Shown one piece after another: positions 19,970 to 28,546 of a stretch of DNA of 28,546 nt; position 1 is the first letter of the stretch; each line of letters starts with the position of its first letter. The notes below the pieces were generated by a model that had not been told where the DNA came from, did no database searches, and saw nothing but the letters and a program-made list of their open reading frames with translations. This DNA comes from Butyriboletus loyo. Taxonomy: Eukaryota; Basidiomycota; Agaricomycetes; Boletales; Boletaceae. The stretch covers positions 1-28,546 of the forward strand of contig JBBPSI010000284.1 in NCBI GenBank assembly GCA_038093515.1, given 5' to 3'. The translations under genes and the position numbers were made by a program.

Positions 19970-20723
19970 CATCTTTTCTCATATAATCATCTCTAATTTC
20001 TTCCAAATCCAAACAGATGTGATGTGCACATGAAGTGATACCTTCCTTTTTAGAACACTCCATATCTGATGCTGGATGTTTAGAGTGCTTGCTATGACCA
20101 CCTTCTGAGAGTAGAGATGCTATGGGATAGTTCATCTTACATTTCATATTAAAAATAAAATTGACTGAGAAACACATCAAGTTGTTTATTAGAGGGAATT
20201 TTCTCTGCTTGGTCATCACCATCCTTATCTTCAGAGCTCTCAATGGCTTGTGCTGTATGCACGTGGGCTGTGAATGTTATACATATGATTCTAAATCATG
20301 ACTTGCCTGGAGTACACATCTGGTCTATTGTAAAAAAGGTATTAATTAGCAAGCAAATTATCATACTGTACTGTGCTTACCTTTTGACATGGGTGCCTTT
20401 GGTGCTGCTGCCAGGAAAAGATGCAATTAGTTATCAAAATAATAGAGTTGCACAGTGCATCAACATTACCATGCACATTTCTTTTTCTTTCTTGCCAATG
20501 GCTTGGGCTGTTTGACTCGAAAGTCCAAGAACTCATCTTCATCACCATTTTTGAAGAGTGCTGCCCTGGCCTTTGAACTCCATAATTTTTTTTTTCTTTT
20601 CTTCCTGAAGTTTCTTGGCTTGCATGGCCTCAACTTTTTCCATTGCAAGCTGTTATTTCCTCTCTTTGTGGTCTGTGGATTTTGTGAGGTTGATGGCCAT
20701 ATAAGTCTTTTACCTCTCCTCAT
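19970..20723 (-). pseudogene. Decayed intron-bearing coding region, part 2 (right arm copy)
   Basis: Mirror of 7824-8577. Confidence 0.45.
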
Positions 20724-20816
20724 TGGTGACAGCCCCCAAAAGTCCTTTATCTGGGTATCTGAGGTAGCTTGAGAGATTTTGATTGTTTAAGTTTCCCTCT
20801 CCCTCATCTCTGCCAT

Positions 20817-21630
20817 TCAACTTGAAGAAGCAAAATTGGTCATACTTAGGTCTTCATCTGGATTTTCAATATGGGCAATATGCTTTTCTGGTTCAACTTG
20901 CAAGACCTGTGATTTGAATGAATGTAAGATGTTGATGTTGTCATGTAAGCTTAGAGTAGCACTCACATTCACCAATGAATTAAATGCCTTCACCACCTCT
21001 GGAGAGGTCAGTCCAGGTTGGAGGTACCTCAGGCTGGTACCCCAGGCATTCAACAAGAACACTGTCAACAAGTTTTTGCATGATGGCTGTGTTTTGTTCT
21101 TGAACCTGTTTGATTTGAGTAACTCTCAACATTCTGTTACCTGAGCTTTCTCCAGGAATGTAGCTGATTGGCACAATGTCCAACTGAGGGGCATTTTCTG
21201 TGGGTTCTGGACAAGTGTTAATCCTATCCCACCATTTTCACTCATCCATTATTGATCCAGCTGCATTGTGCAAAATAAGAGACAATTTAAATCTCATGTT
21301 CCAGCCTTGGGGAGTTGCAAGCAGACACTTTCTGTCCTTGTATCCTTGATGGAGTGGGACAATATGTTTTATGAGTGTTTCCCATTGCTTGACATTTTCC
21401 TTGATCTTCCATGGATAGCTTGTGTATTGCAAGGCTGTCAAGATGGTGTAGATGATTCCTTTCTCCTCAGAGGAAAGTACATGTGTGTCGAGTCCAGTTA
21501 CTGCTTTGTGTGCTATGGCAGTCTCCTTGGTTCTTGCATGTTCATTCTTGATTTGAATTGCATATTGTCTGATCTCCTGTATAGCTTGAGCAAGCCAGAA
21601 AGTAAATACTTGTTTGGCAAAGGCAAGTCC
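20817..21630 (-). pseudogene. Decayed coding region of unknown family, part 1 (right arm copy)
   Basis: Mirror of 6917-7730. Confidence 0.5.
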
Positions 21631-22122
21631 TTAAGAAAAGAAGGGCTTTTTCATACAAACCCTGTTTGCAGCCAATAAATCTTGTGTTCCATGTACTGAA
21701 TGATCTTGTCTTCTGGTGTATTTACTTGTGCTGGAAGGCCTTCTCATAGCCTCATACAGTGCTGTTTGATGGTGGTAGAATATACACTGAATCTGTCCTG
21801 GCCCACTCCTCTGGTCAAATGAACATCCAATGTTCCAACTGCCATGTCCTCCATTTTATTTCTGAAAAGCTATCCAACTCCAGGCTTTGCAATCCTTGCT
21901 TTGGGACATGATGTCTTCAAGGTCATGTCATTCTTCCTCCCATACTGCAATGGCCACATGTTCTACAGGATTTCTTTCATGATCCTCAAGGTCACAAAGA
22001 GTTTAGAAAGAAAAGTCAGCAATACAACAATGCTTTGACATTTATGTACCTCTGTGGATGCCAATGTCGACAACCATACTATTCAAGGTTCTGGACCAAA
22101 TGCTTTTCACATTCATGGTATA

Positions 22123-22343
22123 TGTTATAACCACAGAGTAATCCAAACATAATATAGCACAAGCCAGTTATTACTAATGTTGCAGTACTACATGGATACT
22201 GGTGACTGGTGAAGAAGAAGCTGTGACCTTAGTCCCTCGACTGTTTCCAACAATCAAGACAAGTGGTTAAAGCTAAGGAACCACAAGCTTTTATATATTG
22301 TACAGAATGGCACATAGACCAAGCTGTGCATGTGATAAACTAC
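22123..22343 (-). mobile_element. Family 1 LTR fragment (right arm copy)
   Basis: Mirror of 6204-6424. Confidence 0.8.
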
Positions 22344-22581
22344 TGTATGTACAGTGGCTCAAAAAACTGTCTGCATGTTTGCATGTTTTACATTAAATAT
22401 CACTCAATGCAATAACCTCTGATTCTAACCCTAGGCAGTGGGTGTATGAAATAAGATACCCACTCTTGGCCTTCTATTGGCCCAGGAATCAGGTAATATG
22501 AATAATGTTTGATGTAATGTCAGCTATTTTAAAATAACAGGTCATGCAGACAGTTTTTTGACTTTACAAAAATCCAACTAT

Positions 22582-23857
22582 CTAGTATTTGGTATGGGTC
22601 TGGAGATTGTGCAGGCCAATCTCCTCAAACCATCTTTGGGCTCTGCTAGAGGTATACTTGATGTTATAATTATATATCTTATAACAAACTTTTGCATTTG
22701 GACTTCATCATTTCGGTTTCAAAGGTCATGTGACTTAGTACACATGATCGTGGGATTATATATGTGACCAAAGGCTGACTAAGCATATGACATCATGGTC
22801 CAGACTGACCCAGACTCTATGACATCATGCCTCATATATTTAATCTCTGTTTGTCTTCTCTTCTTTTTGATCGCCATTGCTTCTATTTAATCTCCATTGA
22901 CCCTGTACTTCTACTTGTATATTCTTGTATAGTAGTTAGTCTCACGCACTGCTTGGTCTGTGCACAGTTCCCAGTAATATATAAGGCTTGTGGTTTGGGC
23001 TAGGATTCCCTAGCTTTAACCACTTGTCTATTCACTGGTAACAGTTGAGAATTAAGGTCATAGCTCTTTCTCTTATACTTGCCAGTGCTTGGTGTAAGTG
23101 CTGCAACTGAAGTGGAACCACCTGTGGATTGTATTCAGTGTGGCTTAGTCCCTTTGTTGCTTTCTTAACACTTGGGGTTATTATTCTGCTGAAAAATGAT
23201 ATCATGTTGAGAAATTCCAGATTTCTCCGTGTGTTATAGCAATTCTTCCTCTAGAATTTACACATACTGTTCACCATCTATCCTCCCCTCAACCTCAATT
23301 AAAGCCCCCAATACCATTAGGAAACTTGCTCCAAACTTGACTGTACCTTTAACCTCTCTGGCAGTTAGGCCCTCTCTCTTCTTTTTCCACACATACACTC
23401 CTGTCCATCTGACCCAATTCTATTTATTTTGGTCTCATTCAACCAAATAATCCTCTTCCAGTCCTTATTGATACTTGAGAGCAAAGGCAAATCATCTTTT
23501 TCTAGCACAGATTGGAAGAATACATTTCTTCTTCTTCATCACAGCCTTTAAATACACCTTCCTTGAGGTCTTTTCTCACTGTATGGGAGGTTCAATGATA
23601 GAATTGATGGAATTTGTAGCCTGGACTGCATTTTTGGCCTTGCCAGTAATGATTTGCTGGACAATAGCATATTTGTTGGTAGGAGTAAGCTTAGAAGAAT
23701 GGCCAGCATGAAGCTTCTCCTTGTCAGGTTGGATCTCTTGGAGTATCCTAGCCACAGTAGACTTCCCTAGGCCAGTTTGGGAGGCAATCTTCCTAGTTGA
23801 AAGGTCAAGAGAGGAAGAGATAATATTTTGTCTTAGAGAGATGGAAATGGATTTCAT
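22582..23857 (-). pseudogene. Tc1-like transposase, decayed (right arm copy)
   Basis: Mirror of 4690-5965; the N-terminal open part is 23576-23857. Confidence 0.88.
22662..23170 (+). mobile_element. Solo LTR, family 1, in the Tc1 DDE domain (right arm copy)
   Basis: Mirror of 5377-5885. Confidence 0.9.
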
Positions 23858-24465
23858 GGTGATGGTGAGAAAGTAAACATAGGAGGATGGGGTTTATATA
23901 TGTTGGCTGACACTCAGTTACATAAAGGTGACATAATAGAACCCTTGATGGATGTATATGATGATATTACAGCATCTAGGGTCTAATATATGTGATCAAA
24001 ACTTAAAGTCAAAAAACTGTCTGCATGACCTGTCATCTTAAGATAGCTGACATTCCATCAAACCTCATCCATATTACCTGATTCCTGGGCCAATAGATGG
24101 CCAAGAGCTGGTACCATATTTCATATACCCACCACATAGGGTCAGGATCAGGGGTTATTTCATTGAGTGATATTTAATGTGAAACATTCAAACATGCAGA
24201 CAGTTTTTTGAGCCACTGTATATTTTGTTGTACTTTTTTTGCTAACTTTTGCTACACTTTTGCTAAACTAACTCAGATCTTCTCACCCTCATGACAAATG
24301 TCATAGCCACTATTCCCATGTCCATTTTTGGTATAGCCATCATGTCATCATTTTTTTTTTGCTCCAGTTATAATCAAAATACTCCCAGAAAGCCAGCAAG
24401 CATGGGAATTTTATCTCCTTTTTTTCATCTTTATTACTAACTTCATTATCATTCATCACATTATA

Positions 24466-24887
24466 CAGTGACTCAAACAATTGTCCCAATGTTTGTATGT
24501 TTTACACTAACAATGATATTCCCCAATAACCACTAGTCCTAACCCTACACCACTGGTGTATGGAAGAAATATAACACTCCAGGCTACAAGATTGGTCTAT
24601 AGTGCAAAAGATTTGGATGAGATCTGATTGAATGGCAGCCATATCAAAACAGTCACTCATTGGGACAATTCTTTGACTTTCAATTCTTATTACATACATT
24701 GGACCCTGGTAAAGTGCTTATATATCATAGGTAAGGGTTCTATTATGTCACAGTTATGTAACATATTATGAGAAAGCATATATAAACTCTTCCATCACAT
24801 ATTTCTTTCTCTCATTACCACCATGAAATCCATCTCTGCTGCTCAAAGGGACAACATCATCTCTTTGGCTTCTCTTCATATAGTGAG
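24466..24887 (+). mobile_element. Tc1-like element, 5' end only (right arm copy)
   Basis: Mirror of 3660-4081; the TIR is at 24466-24680 and the transposase ATG at 24823. Confidence 0.72.
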
Positions 24888-25121
24888 GGACAAAGCTATT
24901 GAAATGTTTTGCACATTTGGATGGATTCAGATATATCTCAGGAGAGAAATTTGATAAACTCATGAATATATTTGGGTATATGCCTGTATATCTTGGCTTC
25001 AACATGGTGCAATAATATTATGTAATCTCCCATTTCTGGCTAAGATACATCTATTTTGGTCAGACACACTCATTGCAATGGTTTTGTCCCTGCCATTCAG
25101 AAAAGCACAAAATCATAAATT

Positions 25122-25272
25122 CTAGTACTTGGTATAGCCCCCTTTGTCCTTTAACACAGCAGCAACCCTTCTAGACATACATTCTGACATACCAGTACAT
25201 CAATACTATTCCACTCTTTCTCAACCATTTCCCAAAGCTCTAATGGCCTTTCATACTCTCCTAGCTTCCTCT
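25122..25272 (-). pseudogene. Tc1-like transposase C-terminal scrap (right arm copy)
   Basis: Mirror of 3275-3425, directly upstream of the 5' LTR at 25273. Confidence 0.7.
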
Positions 25273-25337
25273 TGTTATAATCGTATCTCTTATAACTAGC
25301 TTTTGCGTTCAGACTTCATCATATTTCTCTTTCAAAG

Positions 25338-25408
25338 GTCACGTGACTTAACGCACGTGATCGTGGGATTATACATGTAACCACAGGCTGACTAAGCATA
25401 TGACGTCA
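25338..25408 (+). promoter_or_regulatory. U3 cluster of E-box and CRE-like sites
   Basis: Three palindromic motifs lie within 71 bp: GTCACGTGAC at 25338-25347, GCACGTGATC at 25353-25362 and TGACGTCA at 25401-25408. CACGTG is the usual bHLH (Cbf1-like) site and TGACGTCA the ATF/CREB bZIP site. In the older LTR copies the same positions are mutated, mostly at CpG. Their use by the host is inferred. Confidence 0.6.
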
Positions 25409-25590
25409 TGGTCCAGACTGGCCCAGACTCTATGACATCACGCCTCATGTATTTAATCTCCGTTTGCTTCTCTTCTTTTTGATCACCGTCGACTTCTATT
25501 TCTCATCATCGTCGACTCGTGACTTCTTCATATGTACATGTATAGTAACTAGTCTCACGCACTGCATGGTCTGTGCGCATTCCCCTGTAA

Positions 25591-25597
25591 TATAAAA
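25591..25597 (+). promoter_or_regulatory. TATA box of the family 1 LTR
   Basis: TATAAAA lies about 320 bp into the LTR, shortly after GGTCTGTGCGCA. The same GGTCTGTGCGCA plus TATA pair occurs in the unrelated family 2 solo LTR. Transcription would start shortly downstream, which sets the U3/R border, but the exact site is not visible. Confidence 0.7.
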
Positions 25598-25768
25598 GGG
25601 CTTGTGGTTGCGGCTAGGATTCCCTAGCTTTAACCACTTGTCTTATTCGCTGGCAACAGTTGAGAGATTAAGGCTTGAGCTATCCTCATTACACCTCGCC
25701 AGTACTTGTGTAGCACTGCGACAGTCGCGGAACCCCGTGTGACTTGATAACTCCGTTGTCTCGTAACA

Positions 25769-26392
25769 CTTGGTTAAAGCTTCTGATACACACCCGGTTC
25801 CCAGGGCAGGGATAGTTTCGTTTCCACGCACATACCAGTATGCTACCACTTGAAGGGGCAGCTTTTCCGCTTAGGAAACCATACCCGGAATCCAGGGTTA
25901 AGGATCGTCACTGGGCGTTCGCCAGTTTTCATTTTCGTTTTACCCCCGCGCCTTTAGGGGAGCTCCTCGGAAGAGCAGTCTTTGTGTCTCGGAGTAGCAC
26001 CTGTAAATTCATTCTCAGACGCTCCCTTTGGAGTTGTTAGTCCGCGTCAGGGTCGAGCCTGATTTGCGAAGTGCGACATAGGGACCCCCAAATCCCTGTG
26101 GCTGAGCAATTCTCCGAGTAGTCCCTGTGGTAACACGGGAGGTAGAAGAAAAAATCCTTCATCATTTGTCAATTAGTCGTAGTAAAATCTTTACCCGTTT
26201 CGGTTCATTACCGAACCAGACTTCATCGGAGATACTACCTCCGTTCGAAAAAATATTTCTTTCGCTCTACTTGCTGTAGAATTCCCCAGAGTTCCTTTGG
26301 AAGATAGGGGACAGTAAGGAAGACTATATCTTGTAGCTTTTTTGTTTTGCCGAAGAAAACCGGTTTTTGCCGAAGAAAATTAAATCTTGCCA
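25769..26392 (+). other. Gypsy untranslated leader (right arm)
   Basis: These 624 bases between the LTR and the first ORF contain no convincing coding frame. They are CpG-rich and should hold the primer binding and packaging signals. Visible structures are a small hairpin, TTCGGT (26199-26204) with ACCGAA (26210-26215), two copies of TCCCTGTGG about 30 bp apart near 26092 and 26123, and a 15-bp direct repeat just before the ATG. Confidence 0.6.
26345..26379 (+). repeat. 15-bp direct repeat before the first ORF
   Basis: TTTTGCCGAAGAAAA occurs at 26345-26359 and again at 26365-26379, a 20-bp period, ending 13 bases before the ATG at 26393. The role is unknown. Confidence 0.75.
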
Positions 26393-26635
26393 ATGAACTA
26401 CTTTGGACTATTCGTCTTCGCCACAATCGCCGCCTACATCCTTTTCGTCACCACTCTCGTAATCGCGCTTAAAGTTTTTAACACAATCATCGCGAAACAA
26501 ACCCAACCTTACACCATTACCCTATCCTTTAACCGAAACAAGTTCACCGCCAAACTTTCCTTCCCTACCGTACAGCATCCTCAAGGCAACGGTGAATTCT
26601 CCGATCACGAGTGGGACCAACAAACCTGGAATTAG
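26393..26635 (+). CDS. Small membrane-anchored ORF ahead of Gypsy gag
   Basis: From the ATG at 26393 this frame encodes 80 residues and ends in TAG (26633-26635). An in-frame TTG two codons upstream is a weaker start, and TAA lies just before that. Residues about 3-28 are strongly hydrophobic (FGLFVFATIAAYILFVTTLV) and look like one membrane segment or signal anchor. The tail is polar and becomes acidic near the end (SDHEWDQ). I do not recognise a family. The frame continues open after the TAG for 18 acidic codons straight into the gag ATG at 26690. It may thus be an N-terminal gag extension cut off by a nonsense mutation, a product extended by stop readthrough, or an accessory protein. CpG content matches the rest of the young element. 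Confidence 0.6.
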   Translation: MNYFGLFVFATIAAYILFVTTLVIALKVFNTIIAKQTQPYTITLSFNRNKFTAKLSFPTVQHPQGNGEFSDHEWDQQTWN

Positions 26636-26689
26636 GACAATCTGAGTTCAGAAACTTCGGAGGATTTCCCGATAGACAGCGAAAAAAGA

Positions 26690-26713
26690 ATGTCAGATCC
26701 AGGACCTTCCCAC
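26690..26713 (+). pseudogene. gag: First eight codons of gag, cut off by a solo LTR
   Basis: The ATG at 26690 opens a frame of eight codons (MSDPGPSH) that runs into the antisense solo LTR at 26714. The insertion duplicated CCCAC (26709-26713 and 27139-27143). The frame after the second CCCAC is the same one and joins the gag body, so this is very probably the original gag start. In its present state the LTR brings stops in this frame, for example a TAG near 27106. Confidence 0.75.
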
Positions 26714-26899
26714 TGTTACGCTGGGCGCTAACAATCAGAACAGCGAGGAGGCACTCTGGAGTGGCCTCGGGACTCTGGAGACGATTCTGGAGAAGTCTCA
26801 GACTATGTCTTAGTGCTCACACTAAGAGTCTGGCAATGAACTAATTGCTAGCAGAAAGCTGCGTAGAACTAGATAATGTACATGGTGGAAAGGCCGAGC

Positions 26900-26906
26900 C
26901 TTTATA
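26900..26906 (-). promoter_or_regulatory. TATA box of the family 2 solo LTR (right arm copy)
   Basis: Mirror of 1641-1647. Confidence 0.6.
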
Positions 26907-27100
26907 CTACTAGGGTCTGCGCACAGACCATGTTCCTAATCGAGACGCGAGAAGGAAAGTACAAATACGGAAGGAACATTCCAGAAGATTCCGGAGTGTG
27001 AAGGAAAGTGTGTCCGTGCGCGGGAAGTGATGACTAAGTAAGAACGGTTGTCACTGTTCAAGTGGAACTAGCAAAAGGCTAGGTGAATGTAATAGTCCTA

Positions 27101-27134
27101 ACGGTAGTGGGGAGAAAAAGTATACCACTACCGT
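27101..27134 (-). other. Hairpin at the end of the family 2 LTR (right arm copy)
   Basis: Mirror of 1413-1446. Confidence 0.8.
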
Positions 27135-27200
27135 AACACCCACACCCCACATGCCCCCACATTCGATGACCAAACCCTGCGCGCCCTCTTCGCGCAGTGG

Positions 27201-28310
27201 ATGGAAAAAGATCAGCAAGGAGGAATTTCAAAAAAGGTTGCTGACCCAGGAGAATGGGATGGCGATCGGGAAAAGTTCCACCACTGGTGGACCTCCCTCA
27301 AGGTCTGGGTCTCCGTCAATAATTGGAAGACCGACAAACTCCGGACTGTGGCGGTTCTTAGCCGCATTAAGGGAAAGGGTCAGGACTTTTCCCAAATCCT
27401 CTTAGAAGACTACGTCACCGACGAGGAAAAATACATCGACCCCAACGATAGACCTAGGGGAAAAAGGGGAGACTTGGCATGGCCCGAATGGGACACCCTA
27501 CAGGACACCATACGGAGTCATTTCCAGATCGACGTCTTGGCACATCAGGCGTTGATCAAGTTAACGGCTTTTACCCAGGGCCAACAACAAATTGATGGGT
27601 TCCTCGAGAGGTTTAAGGTCCTCTATCGTCAATCGGAGTGCGAACCGAAACATGCGGTCGAACTTCTCAAACGTGCTGTAAAGTACGAAGTATACAAGCA
27701 GGTCTGCTTGACCGTCGACGAAGATGTGTTGACGGATTTCTCCCTCCTTACAGAGGAAATTCGGAGGATGGGCCGAGTCTTTGAACAGATGCAGGCTGAA
27801 AGGGGAAACGGGCAAACCCGACAATGGCGCCCTTACTCCCAGCAGCCGCAGCGTAATTACCCGGCTCCAAAAGGACCTCCTCCCGGCTACACTGCTGTCG
27901 GGACTCAACCAGGGCGTGGCGCCCCGATGGATCTTAGCGCCCAGCAATCAGGTCCCGAAACTCGGACTTGTTTCGGCTGTGGCAACGTCGGGCACATCCG
28001 CCCCAATTGTCCTCAGAACCCCAACCGTCGGGACAAAGCCGGTTCCAACGCTCGCCCGAAAGTACGGCAGCAATGGATTCAGCAAGCCGATGGAACTTAC
28101 ATACAAGGATGGGTTCCAGTCAACTCCGCGGAGGTAACCCCTCCAAACAATTATCAGTCAAGGCCTTTACCGGCACCACCTGTGGTTGGAGCACCACAAC
28201 AAGGAGAAACCTCCCAGCGCGCTGCGTATATGGGAGAAGATGCTAGAGCTTACTGGGCGGACTTGTTCGCCTGCGAAGCAAAGGAAAAGGCCGCGCGGTC
28301 TTTAAAATAG
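27201..28310 (+). CDS. gag: Ty3/Gypsy Gag polyprotein (body)
   Basis: This 369-residue open frame encodes the capsid/nucleocapsid precursor that packages the retrotransposon RNA in cytoplasmic particles. Residues about 15-195 fit the retrotransposon Gag domain, with a Trp-rich start (PGEWDGDREKFHHWW) and helix-rich capsid-like sequence. Residues 200-250 are a Pro/Gln/Gly-rich linker. Residues 257-270 are a perfect CCHC zinc knuckle, CFGCGNVGHIRPNC (nt 27969-28010). The ATG at 27201 is only the first one left. The frame is open back to 27144, where 19 more codons lead to the solo LTR, and the true start is probably 26690. It ends LK-TAG; the same frame then stays open to 28517. The many CpGs and absence of internal stops show this copy is young. 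Confidence 0.93.
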   Translation: MEKDQQGGISKKVADPGEWDGDREKFHHWWTSLKVWVSVNNWKTDKLRTVAVLSRIKGKGQDFSQILLEDYVTDEEKYIDPNDRPRGKRGDLAWPEWDTLQDTIRSHFQIDVLAHQALIKLTAFTQGQQQIDGFLERFKVLYRQSECEPKHAVELLKRAVKYEVYKQVCLTVDEDVLTDFSLLTEEIRRMGRVFEQMQAERGNGQTRQWRPYSQQPQRNYPAPKGPPPGYTAVGTQPGRGAPMDLSAQQSGPETRTCFGCGNVGHIRPNCPQNPNRRDKAGSNARPKVRQQWIQQADGTYIQGWVPVNSAEVTPPNNYQSRPLPAPPVVGAPQQGETSQRAAYMGEDARAYWADLFACEAKEKAARSLK

Positions 28311-28517
28311 AGAAGTCGCTTAGTGCAGGGGTGTCTAAGGGACGGAACAATTTCTTCTTCTTCTTCTTTTCGAAATTCTTTCTCTTCACTATCCACATTT
28401 TCGGACTATAGCGTAGACGAAAATGAACTTTTAGATAAGGAACCTGAGTTGTCGATTAGTTCGGTGTTCCCGGATTGGTTGATTACGAAGGGGATGATGA
28501 TCCTCTCCCATGTATAA
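28311..28517 (+). other. Open frame after the gag stop, probable gag-pol junction
   Basis: After the gag TAG the same frame remains open for 68 codons to TAA at 28515-28517. It is Ser/Phe-rich, then acidic (SDYSVDENELLDKE). A TTC run (about 28350-28367) lies at its start. The old Gypsy remnant at 11866-11990 has the homologous stretch (SFSQLSTLSDYSVD) after its own gag stop, which is TGA. In that copy the part before the TTC run reads in a different frame from gag, so an indel or a frame change occurred here. The piece has no ATG and is probably the N-terminal edge of Pol or a spacer. Confidence 0.5.
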
Positions 28518-28546
28518 CAAATATTTCTATAGAACCCGAAAGAGGG

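Larger units (their letters stand above)
22352..24218 (-). mobile_element. Tc1-like transposon with nested solo LTR (right arm copy)
   Basis: Mirror of 4329-6195; TIRs at 22352-22565 and 24005-24218. Confidence 0.9.
25273..25768 (+). repeat. 5' LTR of the young Gypsy element, family 1
   Basis: This 496-bp LTR starts TGTTATAATC and ends TCGTAACA, so it has the TG...CA ends expected of LTRs within a longer inverted TGTTA/TAACA. Three decayed relatives lie in the window: solo LTRs at 13460-13956 and 22662-23170, and a fragment at 22123-22343. Aligning these fixed both ends. Its U3 carries E-box and CRE-like motifs and a TATA box at 25591-25597. A primer binding site would be expected just downstream; TGGTTAAAGC begins two bases after the end, but I cannot match it to a tRNA. 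Confidence 0.93.
26714..27138 (-). mobile_element. Solo LTR, family 2, antisense inside gag
   Basis: This 425-bp sequence, read on the minus strand, starts TGTTACGG and ends GCGTAACA. It is flanked by a perfect 5-bp target duplication (CCCAC at 26709-26713 and 27139-27143), the mark of an LTR element that later lost its body by LTR-LTR recombination. It shows no general similarity to family 1 but shares GGTCTGTGCGCA before its TATA box. Its first 40 bases can form a perfect 10-bp hairpin. It separates codon 8 of gag from the rest. Confidence 0.92.
15108..28546 (-). repeat. Right arm of the giant inverted repeat
   Basis: This is the inverted copy of 1-13439. Everything in the left arm recurs here on the opposite strand, with no feature of its own. 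Confidence 0.97.
25273..28546 (+). mobile_element. Young Ty3/Gypsy retrotransposon, 5' part (right arm)
   Basis: The order is 5' LTR (25273-25768), leader, small membrane ORF (26393-26635), gag start (26690-26713), antisense solo LTR of another family (26714-27138), gag body to 28310, and an open downstream frame to 28517. Pol and the 3' LTR lie beyond the window edge. The sequence is rich in CpG and has long open frames, unlike the rest of the arm, which points to a recent insertion. It landed in the C-terminal coding part of a decayed Tc1-like transposase. The 5 bases before the LTR are CCTCT, but the matching copy cannot be seen. Confidence 0.9.

Noticed and set aside
25771..25790. tRNA primer binding site TGGTTAAAGCTTCTGATACA
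   Set aside because: The position is right, but the complement does not look like the 3' end of a tRNA (no T-loop pattern), so no tRNA is named.
1..28546. Linear virus or plasmid genome with inverted terminal repeats
   Set aside because: The repeats meet around a transposon and contain only layered retroelements and transposons; no viral replication or structural genes outside Gypsy are seen.
1..28546. Organelle quadripartite structure (two inverted repeats around a single-copy region)
   Set aside because: No rRNA, tRNA or organelle genes are present; the content is nuclear transposons.
1..28546. Missed-adapter long read as the simple cause of the palindrome
   Set aside because: Such reads turn back with no unique loop. 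Here a 1668-base loop lies between matching TIRs, so a TIR-based fold-back fits better.

Overview
The window looks like nuclear DNA from a fungus, most likely a basidiomycete (Agaricomycete type). The evidence is a Ty3/Gypsy gag of the fungal type with a CCHC zinc knuckle, several Tc1-like DNA transposons, short 48-62 nt introns with fungal splice signals, and heavy CpG loss in the older DNA. I see no intact host gene, no rRNA or tRNA and no CRISPR array. Species cannot be assigned.

The main fact is its symmetry. Bases 1-13439 and 15108-28546 are inverted copies of each other: position x pairs with 28547-x. I found no mismatch in the places compared, and every long reading frame has an identical partner on the other strand. 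Only the 1668-base loop at 13440-15107 is single. Each arm feature is therefore listed twice. The arms turn around at the inner ends of the 215-bp terminal inverted repeats (TIRs) of a Tc1-like transposon (13225-15322). That transposon sits in the reverse transcriptase region of an old Gypsy pol, whose continuation is missing and replaced by the mirror image of its beginning. The palindrome thus formed, in the cell or in the assembly, by fold-back at these TIRs.

Each arm, from outer end inward, is a nest of insertions. (1) A young, CpG-rich Gypsy element (25273-28546; mirror 1-3274) has a 496-bp 5' LTR, a leader, a small membrane-protein ORF, a gag split by an antisense solo LTR of a second family, gag proper, and the start of the downstream frame. 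(2) Two decayed Tc1 pieces follow. (3) A Tc1-like element (4329-6195) carries a solo LTR inside its DDE domain. (4) An LTR fragment follows. (5) Next is a decayed intron-bearing coding region of unknown family (about 6.9-9.1 kb). (6) Then comes half of a Tc1 TIR. (7) About 2.3 kb of AT-rich DNA shows little beyond one LTR-like trace. (8) Last is an old Gypsy remnant (gag end, aspartic protease, RT start). The loop holds the interior of the central Tc1-like element: a broken DD34E transposase and a solo LTR with a perfect 5-bp target duplication.

The insertion order can be read from the nesting and from CpG loss: host-like DNA and old Gypsy first, Tc1-like elements next, solo LTRs inside those, and finally the young Gypsy with its own solo LTR. 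The least expected items are the palindrome junction, the membrane ORF that lies in frame with gag behind a single UAG, and the Tc1-like TIRs that are themselves 215-bp fold-backs.
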